Origin: Przewalskia tangutica
Lineage: Eukaryota; Streptophyta; Magnoliopsida; Solanales; Solanaceae
Reading direction: 5' to 3'
Assembly: GCA_029844215.1 (NCBI GenBank)
Contig: JAQGDG010000046.1
Coordinates: forward strand, 1 to 64,000
DNA length: 64,000 nt
Shown here: positions 46,791 through 58,832 of the stretch, in pieces
Position numbering within the stretch: position 1 is the first letter of the stretch
Layout of the letters: each line of letters starts with the position of its first letter
The notes under the pieces: model-generated
What the model saw: only the letters and a program-made list of their open reading frames with translations
Told to the model about the DNA's origin: nothing
Databases searched by the model: none
Translations under genes and position numbers: made by a program

Positions 46791-47480
46791 GGCCGAGGAG
46801 GTCGGCCGTCTTGTCTTTCAAAGGCCGTGTACTCGGTAGGGGTGATTATGCCGAGAAGGTTGTAAGGCTGCACGGTGCCTACCTTCACCTTATGACAGTG
46901 GAGCCAGTGCACTGTTCTTTGTTTTGGAAGTTTTACGAGCGGGGTTAAGAACTCGTAAGTCTCGAGAATCGCGTTCGCCTCGCGGTGTTTGGATTTCGGG
47001 AATAGTTGTAGGGATTGTTGTCTCTGTAGAGGAATGTTTAAGCTACCATTTTCAGTATTCAGATGTCGCCTTAGGAAGCCTGGTAGGGGCGGAAGTATAA
47101 GTTGCCGATCGATTGGTTCGATGTTGGCGAGGTTCAGATAGTTGGTTCAGGTTTGTTCCAGCAGACTGTGGATAGGGTGTGACGAGTTTTGGAAAGCGAG
47201 AGAAACTTAGCGTGTTACTTTGGGCCTTTTGAGTTCATGTGAAGATTAGGCGGGTTGCCTATATGTTAGCATTGCCGTCCGACTTAGGAGGCGATGCGTC
47301 CGGTCTTCGTATTGTTATGTTCGGAAAGTATCAAATCCACCGAGTGTTCCCGATTAATGATGACCACGTTAGAGATAGTAACCCGAGATTTGGAAACTAA
47401 GCGAATGAAGAAGGTGGTAAGAGTTCGGCGTACAAAGTGTACGACATCCTCGAGGATCGCAAGCAGCCGGTACCATTTGT
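46791..47480 (+). pseudogene. Element H integrase remnant
   Basis: The plus strand reads, across frames, SAVLSF, KVVRLHG (about 46855-46875), FWKFY (about 46921), then WFDVGEVQIVG (about 47115-47150) and a broken tail near 47180-47450. No catalytic triad is readable. The segment is shorter than in D (the LIQKKLLAAQ part is deleted). Confidence 0.7.
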
Positions 47481-47763
47481 TAGTCGTCGGAGCGGGGCTC
47501 GCGACAAAGTGACAAAAGTGGTATCACGGCGAGTAAGGAAGAACGGCATGTATTACGAGCATAGGTGTGATCATTCGTTTGTAAGAGTGGGCGAAGGAGC
47601 ATCTTTTTAGATCTCGGTAGGAATATTTTGTGATAGAGGTGATTCCTCGTGGACTTGGAGATAAGTATGCGCGCTTGTTGTGTTGTGACGGTGTGGCATG
47701 GTTGTTTAAAGTAAGTATAGCGATAAGGACTATCTTTGGCGCTGTTTGTTTTGATACCTAGAA

Positions 47764-47799
47764 GGAACATTCGGGACGAATGTTTCTAAGAGAGGAGAA
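47764..47799 (+). promoter_or_regulatory. Hairpin and polypurine tract of H
   Basis: GGAACATTCG (47764-47773), GGA, CGAATGTTTC (47777-47786), then TAAGAGAGGAGAA before the LTR. Confidence 0.75.
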
Positions 47800-50700
47800 T
47801 GTTATACCCGTAGTTTCAAGGTATGTATGCGAGGGCGTGCGTGCGAGAATCTGACATCGAATGGAATGGAAGAAAGAGGTGATTTTTCCACGGAAAAGTT
47901 TCGGTTTTGTGAAGGAAAAAGATTCGTTAATGGGAATTGGATTCCCAGTTTGGTATTCGGACTTCTTGGAATTTTAGAGAATTATGGAATTTTATTTTTG
48001 GAAATGGTCACGTGGGGCCACGGGAGAAAATTTACGCTTTTGTAGGCCCACTTTGTTTTGAGATTTTGGCCATTGTGGATATTTTCGGAAGATGAAATAT
48101 TTTGGGCCAGTAGGAGGGTGACACGTGTCACCCCCACTGAATTGGCTTGGGCGAATTCCACTTTGTACCTGGCCGTTTAGAGTCGTTTTCGACGAAACGT
48201 TTTACATGACTCGCGTAGGATAAATTCGCTATGTCGTTTCTAATTTTTGCGGATTTTTCCGAGAGGCGCACACGTTGGATCAACGAGAGGCGACACTTGT
48301 CACCCTCTCATTGATGGATGTCACACGTGATAGGGCGATTGGGATGGCTTGTTTTGTCTTGGAGTTGGTAGGATATTTTGTGTGCAAGTTGGCCAAGGAC
48401 ACTTGCCTAAATCTTCACCCTACACTTGCCTTGCACTTGGCATAATCTTGGCCATTGGTTGGCCGTATCTTGACCTATAAATACCCCTTGTTGAAGAGTT
48501 ATTTCATCCTAAATTGAGCAATCTATCTAAGTCTCAAATCCACTCCTCTCCTCTTGTTGTTTCGTCCAAACACACACTCCCTTTTGAGAAGCCACTGGCA
48601 GAACAACCCTCTAAAGCTAGCCTGGCCAAACACTACCCCACTCCTTGGTAGAAAAGTTGCCTTCTAGTATCGTTATAATGCCCGAATTACCTAGCCCAAA
48701 TCCCTTAGTCCTTAGTAGAAGTTGTGAAGAACTTCTAAGGTTTTATTAGACTCTGGAGCGCTGACTTAGGAGCTAAACCTTGCTCGGTGACTTTTATCTA
48801 GGATATTATTGGGCTTACCGAGGTAAATAACCTTATCCTCCTTTTGTAATTAGAATATATATCTGTAGAAGTATAGGAATAAGTATTAAATACTTAGAAG
48901 GATATCACAGAATAAATTGAATTATCACATGAAGGGTTTAAAAGATGAATAATAGAAGCGTACTTACATAGGACTGTTTTCACGATGAGACTTGAGTAGC
49001 TCACGGGTAGGAAGTGCTGCCCAAATGACCGTAGAATACGAACCCTCTGCTTAGAACTTTGTGCGATCTGATCGGGCGTTGATAGACGTGTTGATGTTAT
49101 GAGTCGATACTCTGCGGCGACATATTCAACTTGGCGGGAGGATTTTCGCCGAGAAGGTATGTGATTCTTCCTAAAGCATGATATTTTACAATATATAGTA
49201 CGGTAGACGCGTACGTGTTAATCGAATAATAACTACGGCAATGTCTTTGACTTAAGCTGAATAATACTTACAGCGATGCCTCGCTTAAGCTTTGAATAAT
49301 ACTTGCGTGATGCCTACGCTTAAGCACGAATAATAAAGAATCAAAACATTTCAAAAGAATCTTGAATCATTTTTTAACGGAAGAGTAACACTTGGTTTTA
49401 AAAGTCAAGAGTTATACTAGCTTTATGGGAGGTTAGGTATAACGGCAAGAGTGATAAAAGAACGATTTATTGATTTAAGGAAATAAGAGACTTGACTTAT
49501 TATACTAATATGAATTTTGTTAAAAGTGTGAAACCTCATTAGTGAGTAATTAGTATTTTTGAAAGGAATGATGTTTTACCAATCGTAATAAATGTCGAAC
49601 AAACCACAGTGTGCTAATAAAGGGAATTATTTTTACTATTAAGGTATTATTAAAACTAGTAGAAACTTCCATCTGAATAGGAGCTAAGATGAGACAAAAG
49701 GATATTACATTTACTAGATCATGGTCGTAATAAGATTATTACGAATAATAATAACCTACTCACACTTAGGGTATATGTTTCTCAAATTGTTTTTACAAAC
49801 CCTTTCGAAAATGAGAAACTTGAGTAATTGAAATTAGGCAAACTTGAGCGTTAGGAAAGAATGTTGTTACTTGATTTTACAAGGAGAAGTGTTTTAATGA
49901 ACTTCAAAGATAATTACTCTATTTTTATACTACGGGTATTGTGTGACTTTTGTAAAAGAAACGGATCTTTTAAAGAGTAATACATGAAGTACTTTGGGGC
50001 TAACAACGAACTTGTTAACATAATATAGAAAGTACCTTGTGTGAATAACTTGATTGTATTGATTTGTGATAGTCTTGTAATATTTTCTTGTTGACTTGAT
50101 AAGTAAACATGTTAGGATGCTACGTGAGTTAGTATCTTGTGATATTTGTGTAAAGGGGTTTTCCTTGTTGTGCTTATGTTGTTTAGCAATAAGCGGTTAT
50201 GTTGATATTATATCATTCATAACTCAGGGTTAAAGCGCCCTCCGTCTGGGGTAGACTCGGGCGTCGATGGACTATGATTCGAGAATACCTTATGCGGGTG
50301 CAGATGGCCTATCGCGAACTGCGGGAGTTCGAGTTAGTATCACGGCCGCGTGGTCACGCGGTTCTTGTAGCCATGCGGGACGGCGTGTCTAGACGCCGCC
50401 GGGAGTAGCTACCCTCGATGCGGGTTATACCTCATGCGGGCCTATCTGTTTGGCCTATGCGGGTGCGGGAAGTTCGGCTGGATCGCGCATTAGATCTGCG
50501 AGCGAGTGGCGGCTTTGATCATGTGGCGTCTAGACAGATCTCATGTCTGATTTATGACCTTGTTGATGCTGTAGGTTTTAGTAAGTCGGCTATGCCTTCG
50601 TACTTACCCCGTACGGTTCTATTGTGATGACTTTGAGGGCATGAGTCCCTGACTTGGCATGACTGCTTATTTATTGTGAACTGTAGTGTTGGCTTATCAT

Positions 50701-51159
50701 ACATCTCTCGCCTTATATAGACTATGATTTCATTTCTGATATTTTGGTTTCACATACTTGGTACTGTTATCTTGACCTCGCCCGAAGCTGCGTTCATCTG
50801 CGAGTAAAGGTACTCCTCTGTTGATCCGTTCTTAGGATCACCGCCAGCGTTGGGAAAGCTCCGTTTCTCGGAAGCTTAGCATTTTGGTATGGTCCTGTCG
50901 TTGTAGATATTTGTATTGGGGTATGGCGGGGCCACTGTCGCCATTGTTGTTTTAAACTCTTAAGTGCAGACTGTTGTAAGGTTGGGATATGTATTCGTTT
51001 TGGGTTATTTATATACATTATGCGAAAGCAACTTTCCTTAAACCGTGTCTTACTTATCTTGTTTCATATCTTGGTTGTTTTATATTCATTGGTTTTTCTC
51101 GATGTATGACTACTTGGGTGCGGGTAAGGCACGATCCACGCCCCGAACAGGTCGTGGCA
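47800..51159 (+). mobile_element. Element H, 3' LTR
   Basis: 3360 bp, ends GTCGTGGCA. Compared with the 5' LTR, unlike bases cluster at CAG/CTG: GTGCAGATCTG (43268) against GTGCGATCTG (49063), TGGCCAGCTTTG (44750) against TGGCGGCTTTG (50507), TTAAGCTGCCC (44464) against TTAAAGCGCCC (50230). TATA at 48475-48483. Confidence 0.9.
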
Positions 51160-51167
51160 GTCGTGAC
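51160..51167 (+). mobile_element. Solo LTR G, terminal 8 bases after H
   Basis: GTCGTGAC repeats the LTR end that H interrupted (GGGTC before H). Two bases of the expected GGGTC duplication and the final A seem lost. Confidence 0.7.
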
Positions 51168-51402
51168 GCGGGCCTTGTCCGTCATAGCATTTGTTCAAAT
51201 CTTAGGTGCAGTATTCATCAATTTGGGTGGCTAGAGTTGTTTTTACATTGTTAAGCAGTGTAGACCGCTTTCGTAATTTTTATGTTATGGCGGCCTTATC
51301 GGCAGCCTTGGTTTAAAAAAAGTGTTATTTATCTTCTGCGGTTTATTATGTTGTATGATTAGAAGGGTGCCTGGTAGGGCACGATGCCCGAGGTGCGTGA
51401 CA
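51168..51402 (+). mobile_element. LTR F, right fragment (U5 end)
   Basis: Resumes at GCGGGCCTTGTCCGTCATAG, the second half of the hairpin cut by G at 38776, and ends GTGCGTGACA. It is followed by a primer-binding site, which shows that F is a 5' LTR. Confidence 0.8.
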
Positions 51403-51406
51403 AAAG

Positions 51407-51417
51407 TGGTATCGAGC
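51407..51417 (+). promoter_or_regulatory. Primer-binding site of F (variant)
   Basis: TGGTATCGAGC, the same altered form as in H and I. Confidence 0.8.
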
Positions 51418-52396
51418 GATTAGTCCTCGGAAAGTGTCTCAGGCCGTGTCTAGTAGAGTCTTGATTATCGGTGTGTTGTGCACTACATCTATAATCGTGA
51501 GGCTGCGGGACATTTAGGATTGGTTTCCATTCTTCTCACTCGAGATCGTGGATAGAGGCACGTCGTTAGGGTTGTCTCTCCTAACGAGTTATGTTGATTG
51601 CTTTACGAGCGTGATGACCTGGAAGGACTATGTGGATTGCGTATCCGGGTTGGTAATGATTATAGTATAGTTGGTATTATGAGAAGTTTTGTACCGTTTA
51701 GGGGAATTTAAGGTAGGCTTGGAGCATGGAGTGCGAGCCTAAGAATATTGATGGCCATGAGACCTTAGATGTACAAGGTCTTCTCGGGTAGAAAGATTTA
51801 TTATAGACCAAGAATAAGAGTTAAGTGCGACGGTGGGACGGTGTGAGGACCTATTGCGGGTCGCCCCATAGCCTGAAATGGAGTGGGATAAGTTGGTAGT
51901 AGTTCAGCTACGTGGCGAGTCACGAGTGCAAGGCCCAAGTCTAGTTAATTGTTTTGCAGTGCGTGGGCGGGTTCCACCGGAACCAGGTCGGGAGAGCCGG
52001 AAATGGCCTTATTTTGTTTAAAAGAGTGACTCCAAAAGATTGGGGGCCAGAATCGGTATGGGGGTTAGGTATGTATGCTAGTATGAGTTAGAAGTACGAA
52101 AGAATGCGACCGAAGAAAGATAGCAACCAAGTGTAAAGGGATAGAGCCGAATCCGTAAGGACCTTTCGAGTAACTACACGTAAGTGTTTGGGGTGGTAGT
52201 GAATGGGTATATGAGATTTGTCCTGTGATGATACGCCATCGACCACCTAGTAGACCTAGTAGAGATGATTCTGACGGACCTTGAGGTCATTATGAGTATG
52301 GACTAGTTGGCTTCGTGAGTGCCAAGGTTGACATCTTAGTATAAGTATTGTTATGTGGCCATGGGTGGCATATGTTGTATGAAGGGTGTAGTAAAA
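51418..52396 (+). other. Element F internal region, start
   Basis: Resembles C read in reverse: GACTATGTGGATTGCG (51625) and the shared block GGCCCAAGTCTAGTTAATTG (51931). No gag or pol signature can be read. Cut at 52396 (flank TAAAA) by J. The rest of F should continue beyond J and I, past the window. Confidence 0.6.
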
Positions 52397-55300
52397 TGTC
52401 ACGACCCGAACCCGGGCCCGTGACTGGTGCCTTACCCCGGGCACCCAAGTAGACATACATCAGAATAATCAGCGGAATATAAAACAAGACATGAAATAAT
52501 ATGAAGTGAAAAACGGTTTATCGAGAAAAATTGCCGCCCGGCATATATATAAATAAACTTGAACTCGACAGTTACATCCCTTTACAAACTCGCCCATGCG
52601 CGATTACTACGCACCTAAGAGTTGATATAACAACAATGGCGGGAAAGGGCCCCGCCATACCCCTGAATGTAAGTACCTACAACGACAGGGGACTATACCA
52701 CTGATAAGCCTCCGGAGAAACAGAGCTTCCCAAAACGCTGAATTGTGATCCTAAGAGCGAGGATCGACGGCGCGTACCTCACCGCGGCATGAGCAGCCCC
52801 CGAGGTCGATCTGATAGGTACCAAGTATTTGAAACTGAAAATACTGCAAATGAAATCATAGTAGTCTATATAAAGCGGGAGACATGTATGATAACCAAAC
52901 TACGATTCCAATAAATAAGCGATCGTCAAGTCGTGACTCACGCCAAAGTCATCACTCAAATATAACTATGGGTCTCACGCCCACAACATCAATCATGCGC
53001 GTGGAATACCTTTCCTCGTCGGCGATCATGATATAAAAGCACCAAGGAATACACATGAACACCAGGTCCCACCTGTGTCATAATAAAACCGTACGGGGTA
53101 AGTACGAAGGCATAGCCGACTACTAAAACCCACAGTACCAACAATGCCATAAAACTGTATCACGAGGTCTTTCTAGACTGCGCCATATGATCGAAGCGGG
53201 CCACTCGCCCTCAGTATCAATGTGCGCGTCAAATCCTGGAACTTCCCGCAGCTCCGCATAGGCCACACACATAGGCGCGTGAGGTATTCCGCGTCGGTAG
53301 ATACTCCCGACATCGCCCCGACCGTGGTCGCGTGCCACATAGACCGCGTGGCCATATAGACGCGCTAACACGGAACTCTCGTAGCTCGCGCATAGGCCAC
53401 CGGACCGCATGAGGTATTTCAAATCATAGTCACACAGACCGCCTGAGGTACCCCGCATCGGAGGGCAGCTTAACCCCCGGTATAACATGTCAAGAGGTGA
53501 GTGGTACAATACTAACATAACGGCTTATCGTTAAACAACATAAGCACAATCAATGGAAACCCCTTTACACAAACATCACAACATACTAACACACGTAGCA
53601 TCCTAACATGTTTACTTATCAAATCAACAAGAAAGTATTACAAGGCTATCACCAACCAACATAATCAAATTATTCACACAAGGTACTTTCTACTTTATGT
53701 CAACAAGTTCGGGTTTTTATCCCCAAAGTACTTCATACATTAACTCTTTAAAGATCCGCTTCTTTCACAAAAGTCACATGATACGTAGTATAAAAATAGA
53801 GTGACTATCTTTTTAAGTAAACCAAAACAATTTCCCTTTTTAAAGACAACTAACAACCTTCTTTTCCAAAAGTTCAAGTTTGCCTAAGTTCAAAGACTCA
53901 AGTCTCTTATTTTCGAAAGGTTTTGTAGTTCATAGTCTTAATCACTTAATAATATAATTCTCTTTTAAAACAATTTGAGAAACATATGCCTTATGTGTGA
54001 GTAGGTTATTCTTGTTCATAACAATCTTATTAAAGCAGTCATGATCTAGGAAATGTAATATCATTTTGTCTCATCTTAGCTTCTATGCAGATGGAGGTTT
54101 CTACAGTTTAATAATACTTAATTAGTCAATACATTTCCTTTATTAAGCTAGTGGTTTGTTAAGACTTATTCTCATTTACTAAATCAATATAAGGCGTTCA
54201 TAAACAATTAAGTAAACCGTTCCTTTTATCTCTCTTAAGTCGTTATACCTAACTTCCCATAAAGATAGTATAACTCTTAAGCTTTTAAAACCAAGTATTA
54301 CTCTTCTTAAAAAAAAAACGATTCTTAATTCTTTTGAAATACTTCAAGATTCTTATTATTTAGACTCAAGTCAAAAGACATCGCAGTAAAACCACGTTCA
54401 GTTAACACGTCGTCTAGTACTATATATATTCTTTTAAAATATCATGCTCAAGAGGATATGAAGAATCACATACCTCGCGACGATTATCGACAATTAGCAA
54501 AACTCTCCATGGCTATAACCCGGCTAGCCTTGTCCACCTCTCAAGTAGAACATGCTACTCGCAGAACTTCCAACCTATAAAGGCCATATACGTCTATCAA
54601 CGTCTAGACTACTCTGTAGAATATTCTAAGCAGTAGGTTCTTAATTCTACGGAACATTGGCGTGACTTCCCTACCACAAACTACACAAGTCTCATGTAAA
54701 TCAGAACACATGTAAATCTGATTCAATCTTCTTCTTTAATATTCTTCTGATGTGATTTCAATTCAATTCTCTTCTCTTATACCATCCTTCTATATATCTT
54801 ATACTCATTTCTATACAACTACAGTATGTAATTTCCAATTATAATAGAAGGACAAGAGTATTTACCTCGATAAGCCCAAAATTATCCAAGTTTAAATGTC
54901 GATCTGAGCAACGTTTAGCTCTACTCTGCAGGTGCTCGACCGCTCCAAACAACCCTTAGAAGTTCTACGCAACTTCTTAATACTTCAACCAATTATGAAT
55001 ATTTTCCTTAGGGTTTCGTTTTGTTGAAGGAAGTATAGTAGTATTTACGGGCTTTTAGTATAGGGGTAACCTTGGAATACTACAAGGTATTTGGGCCAAG
55101 GTATTTTGGAATAGTAACAATACTTGGAGAGTATTTTCTACCAAGGGGTATGTTTGGGCGAGAGCAACTCCAGGAAGGGGTGTGTGTGTGTGGCGGAAGA
55201 AACTACTACAAGGGGAGGAGGACTTGGACGAGAACTTCACTTCTGAGGAGGAGGATTTTAAGACTTAGAAGTCATTTGAGGATGAAGAAATCCTTCAACT

Positions 55301-55712
55301 AAGGGGGTATTTATAGGGCCTTGATGGCCAAGATCGAGACAAGTGGTGGGCAAGTGGAGGTGAAGATTTGCACAAGTGCACCTAGCCATCTACTCACAAA
55401 TCACTCCAAACATTGACCCAAGTTTTAGGCCACAAAACATGCCAAGAACGTGCAACCAATCGCCACATGATCGCCACTTGCGGGTGACAAGTGTCGCCTC
55501 TCGCTTGTCAAAATATTACATCTCTCGGAAAAATCTGCAAAAATTATTAATGTCGCAACCGTAATTTTCCCCCCGCAAAGTTTGGAAAACGTTTCGTCGG
55601 AAAACAATTCTTTTCGGGGGTTGTGCACAAATTTCGTCCATTGCCTAACTTAAGGCTTAAACTTTTGTACGTACGTCCTCACGTACATACTCTGGAAATA
55701 CGGGGTATAACA
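52397..55712 (-). mobile_element. Element J, 3' LTR
   Basis: TGTCACGACCCG...CGGGGTATAACA, 3316 bp, D/B-type, minus strand. Repeat slot about 53170-53480 (GCATAGGCCAC, GTGAGGTATTCCGC words), AGGTATGTG on the minus strand near 54470, TATA at 55308-55316, palindrome GGGTGACAAGTGTCGCC near 55482-55498. Confidence 0.88.
55308..55316 (-). promoter_or_regulatory. TATA box of J 3' LTR
   Basis: CTATAAATA on the minus strand, about 396 bp from the LTR start. Confidence 0.65.
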
Positions 55713-55748
55713 TTCTCCCCTCCTTAGAAACATTCGTCCGAATGTTCC
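55713..55748 (-). promoter_or_regulatory. Polypurine tract and hairpin of J
   Basis: TTCTCCCCTCC next to the LTR, then GAAACATTCG (55727-55736) and CGAATGTTCC (55739-55748). Confidence 0.75.
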
Positions 55749-56657
55749 TTCTCAAGCGGATAATGATAAGTTCCTCTTAACTTAAACAAGTTGCCAATGC
55801 CACACTGGCCACAAAATAACACACGCGCAATTACTTAATCCAAGTCCGAGGAATCACCTCTATTACCACAAAGCTCCCACCCTAGGTCTAAAGACACTCC
55901 CGCGCACCCGTTTCACAAAAGAAATGATCACTTCTATTCTCTTAACACGTGCTCACTTTTCCTTACTCGTCGTACTCCTCATACACTCGAATTCTTTCTC
56001 ATTACTTACCACCTTCATTATTGCTTGGTTTCCAAAATCTCGGGTTACTATCTCAACTTGGTCATCATTAAGCGGGAACACTCTGGATGGATCTCAGATA
56101 CTTTTACGAACATAGTAACAAGAAGGACCGGACTTGCCTCCACGCGTCGGACGGCAAAGCTAACTTATAGGCAACTGGCCTATCCTCCAAAGGATCTGGC
56201 AGCTACAAGTACCTCGGGCTAAGTTTCTCTGTTTTCCAAAACTCGTCACACCCTTTCCGGTGGTACCTTTAAGAAGACCCACCGTCGACTGAACTCAAGC
56301 GTCGTCGTCGATTATCCATACGACCACGCTGACTTCTGCTGCGCAATAACCTCTTACGGATAAGCTTCACCTATCCATCCTGCTGAAACAAGTATGAACC
56401 AACTATCTCGAACCTTGCCAACATCGAACCAATCGGCCGAACTTACACTTCCGCCCCAAGGCGTCATAAGGCGACATCCGAATCAAATGGTAGCTATAAA
56501 ACACTCCCTCAACAGGAGGCAAAAATCCTCACAGCTACCCCTGAAAATCAAAACACCGGCCCGAGGGTGAATGCGATACTGAGACTCACCTGAGTTCCTA
56601 ACCCTGCTTTGTAAAACTTCCAGAAAAAGAAATAAGCGTAACACAGCTCTGTTGCTG
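55749..56657 (-). pseudogene. Element J integrase remnant, truncated
   Basis: Reverse complement of the D 3' interior: AACTTGGTCATCATTA (56057) and TGCCTATAAGTTAG-type words match D at 30790-30920. Near 56575-56625 it holds the FWKFY.AGLGTQVSLS segment of integrase. It then breaks off at about 56657 and joins directly to LTR sequence; gag, the non-coding middle, the primer-binding site and the U5 end of the LTR are all missing. Confidence 0.75.
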
Positions 56658-57662
56658 AGTCTACCACCGCATCGGAGGGCAACCCGGAATCATCTCAAGA
56701 GATGAGTGATGTAAAATACTAACACAACAGCTTATCGTTAAGCAACATAAGCACAACAAAGGAAACCCCTTTACTCAACATCACAAGATACTAACACACG
56801 TAGCATCCTAACATGTTTACTTATCAATCAACAAGAAAGTATTACCAGGCTATCACAAACCAACACAATCAAGTTATACACACAAGGTACTTTCTACTAT
56901 ATGCCAACAAGTTCGGGGTTTTATCCCCAAAGTACTTCATACATTAACTCTTTAAAAGATCCGTTTCTTTCACAAAAGTCACATGATACCCGTAGTATAA
57001 AAATAGAGTGACTATCTTTTTAAGTAAACCAAAACAATTTCCCTTTTTAAAGACAACTAACAACCTTCTTTTCCAAAAGTTCAAGTTTTCCTAAGTTCAA
57101 AGACTCAAGTCTCTTATTTTCGAAAGGTTTTGTAGTTCATAGTCTTAATCACTTAATAATATAATTCTCTTTTAAAACAATTTGAGAAACATATGCCTTA
57201 TGTGTGAGTAGGTTATTCTTGTTCATAACAATCTTATTAAAGCAGCCATGATCTAGGAAATGTAATATCATTTTGTCTCATCTTAGCTTCTATGCAGATG
57301 GAGGTTTCTACAGGTTTTAATAATACTTAATTAGTCAATACATTTCCCTTTATTAGCGCTGCCGTGGTTTTTTCGGTACTTATTCTCATTTCTGAAATCA
57401 ATATAAGGCGTTCATAAACAATTAAGTAAACCGTTCCTTTTATCTCTCTTAAGTCGTTATACCTAACTTCCCATAAAGCTAGTATAACTCTTAAGCTTTT
57501 AAAACCAAGTATTACTCTTCTTCAAAAAAAAAACGATTCTTAATTCTTTTGAAATACTTCAAGATTCTTATTATTTAGACTCAAGTCAAAAGACATCGCA
57601 GTAAAACCACGTTCAGTTAACACACGTACGTCTACCGTACTATATATATTCTTTTAAAATAT
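56658..57662 (-). mobile_element. Element J, truncated second LTR
   Basis: Matches 53450-54440 of the J 3' LTR closely (CCGCATCGGAGGGCA, CAACAAGAAAGTATTAC, TACTCTTCTTCAAAAAA). It begins inside the LTR because of the deletion and is cut at 57662 by LTR K (flank AATAT). Confidence 0.85.
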
Positions 57663-58424
57663 TGTCACGACCCGTTCCGGGGCCCGTGACTGGTGCCTTA
57701 CCCGGGCACCCAAGTAGTCATACATCAGAGAAAATCAGCGGAACATAACACAACAACATAGAATAACAAGAAGTGTACAACAGTTATCTTTAGAAAACTT
57801 GCCTTTCGGCATATATATAAATAACAACTCTTTCAAAATGAACAGTTTAATCCTTTTTTTACAAACCCTGCCCACAACAGTACTACAGACCTCTACGAAT
57901 GATATGCCAACAACGACGGGACAGGGCCCCGTCATACCCCTGAATGTAAGCACTTACAACAACAGGGGACTATACCAAGATAAGCCTCCGGAGAAACGGA
58001 GCTTTCCCAAACGCTGAACTGTGACCCTAAGAGCGAGGATCAACGACTGGTGTACCTTTACCTGCGGCATGAACGCAGCCCCCCGAAGGAGGTCGATCTG
58101 GCAGTGCAGTATGTGAAATCGAAAATAAATCAGTAAATGAAATCATAGTAGTCTATATAAAGCAGGAGACATGTATGATAACCAAACTACAGTTCACAAT
58201 AAATAAGCAGTCATGTCAAGTCAGGGACTCATGCCCTCAAAGTCATCACAATAGAACCGCATGCGGGAGTAAATGCGAAGGCATAGCCGACTACTAAGAC
58301 CCACGGCACCAAAAATACCATAATCGTATCACGAGGTCTTTCTAGACCGTACCACGATCGGCCGCCACTTGCCCGCGGTATCACCGCCAGCGTCTATCCC
58401 ACGAACTTACCGCACTCGCGTAGG
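57663..58424 (-). mobile_element. LTR K, left fragment, minus strand
   Basis: TGTCACGACCCGTTCCGG..., D-type U5/R end with GACAGGGCCCCGTCAT hairpin near 57921 and GCGGCATGAACGCAG near 58065. Its CAG/CTG words look intact, unlike the neighbouring I. Broken at 58424 (flank GTAGG) by I; the rest lies beyond the window. Confidence 0.8.
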
Positions 58425-58823
58425 TGTTATACCGTATTTCCACGATGTATGCGTGGCGTACATACGAAAGTTTAGCCTTAAAGTAGGCAATGGGACATTT
58501 TTTGGGCACAACTCCCTTAAAGAATCGTTTTCCGACGAAACGTTTTACACAACTCGCGTAGGGTAAATTCCGGCTATGTCATTTCTAATTTTTGCGGGAT
58601 TTTCCGAGAGACGAAACACTTTGGACCAACGAGAGGGCGAAATTTGTCACCCTCTCATTGATGGATGTGGGGCGGCATTGAGGCCGATTGGAATGGCCAA
58701 CTTTGTCAAGTAGTTGGTAGGATATTTTGTGTGCAAGTTGGCTAAGGACACTTGCCCTAATCTTGACCTTACACTTGCCTTGCACTTGGCATAATCTTGG
58801 CCATTGGTTGGCCATCCCTTGAC

Positions 58824-58832
58824 CTATAAATA
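58824..58832 (+). promoter_or_regulatory. TATA box of I 5' LTR
   Basis: CTATAAATA followed by CCCC, 399 bp from the LTR start; would drive element I transcription to the right. Confidence 0.7.
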
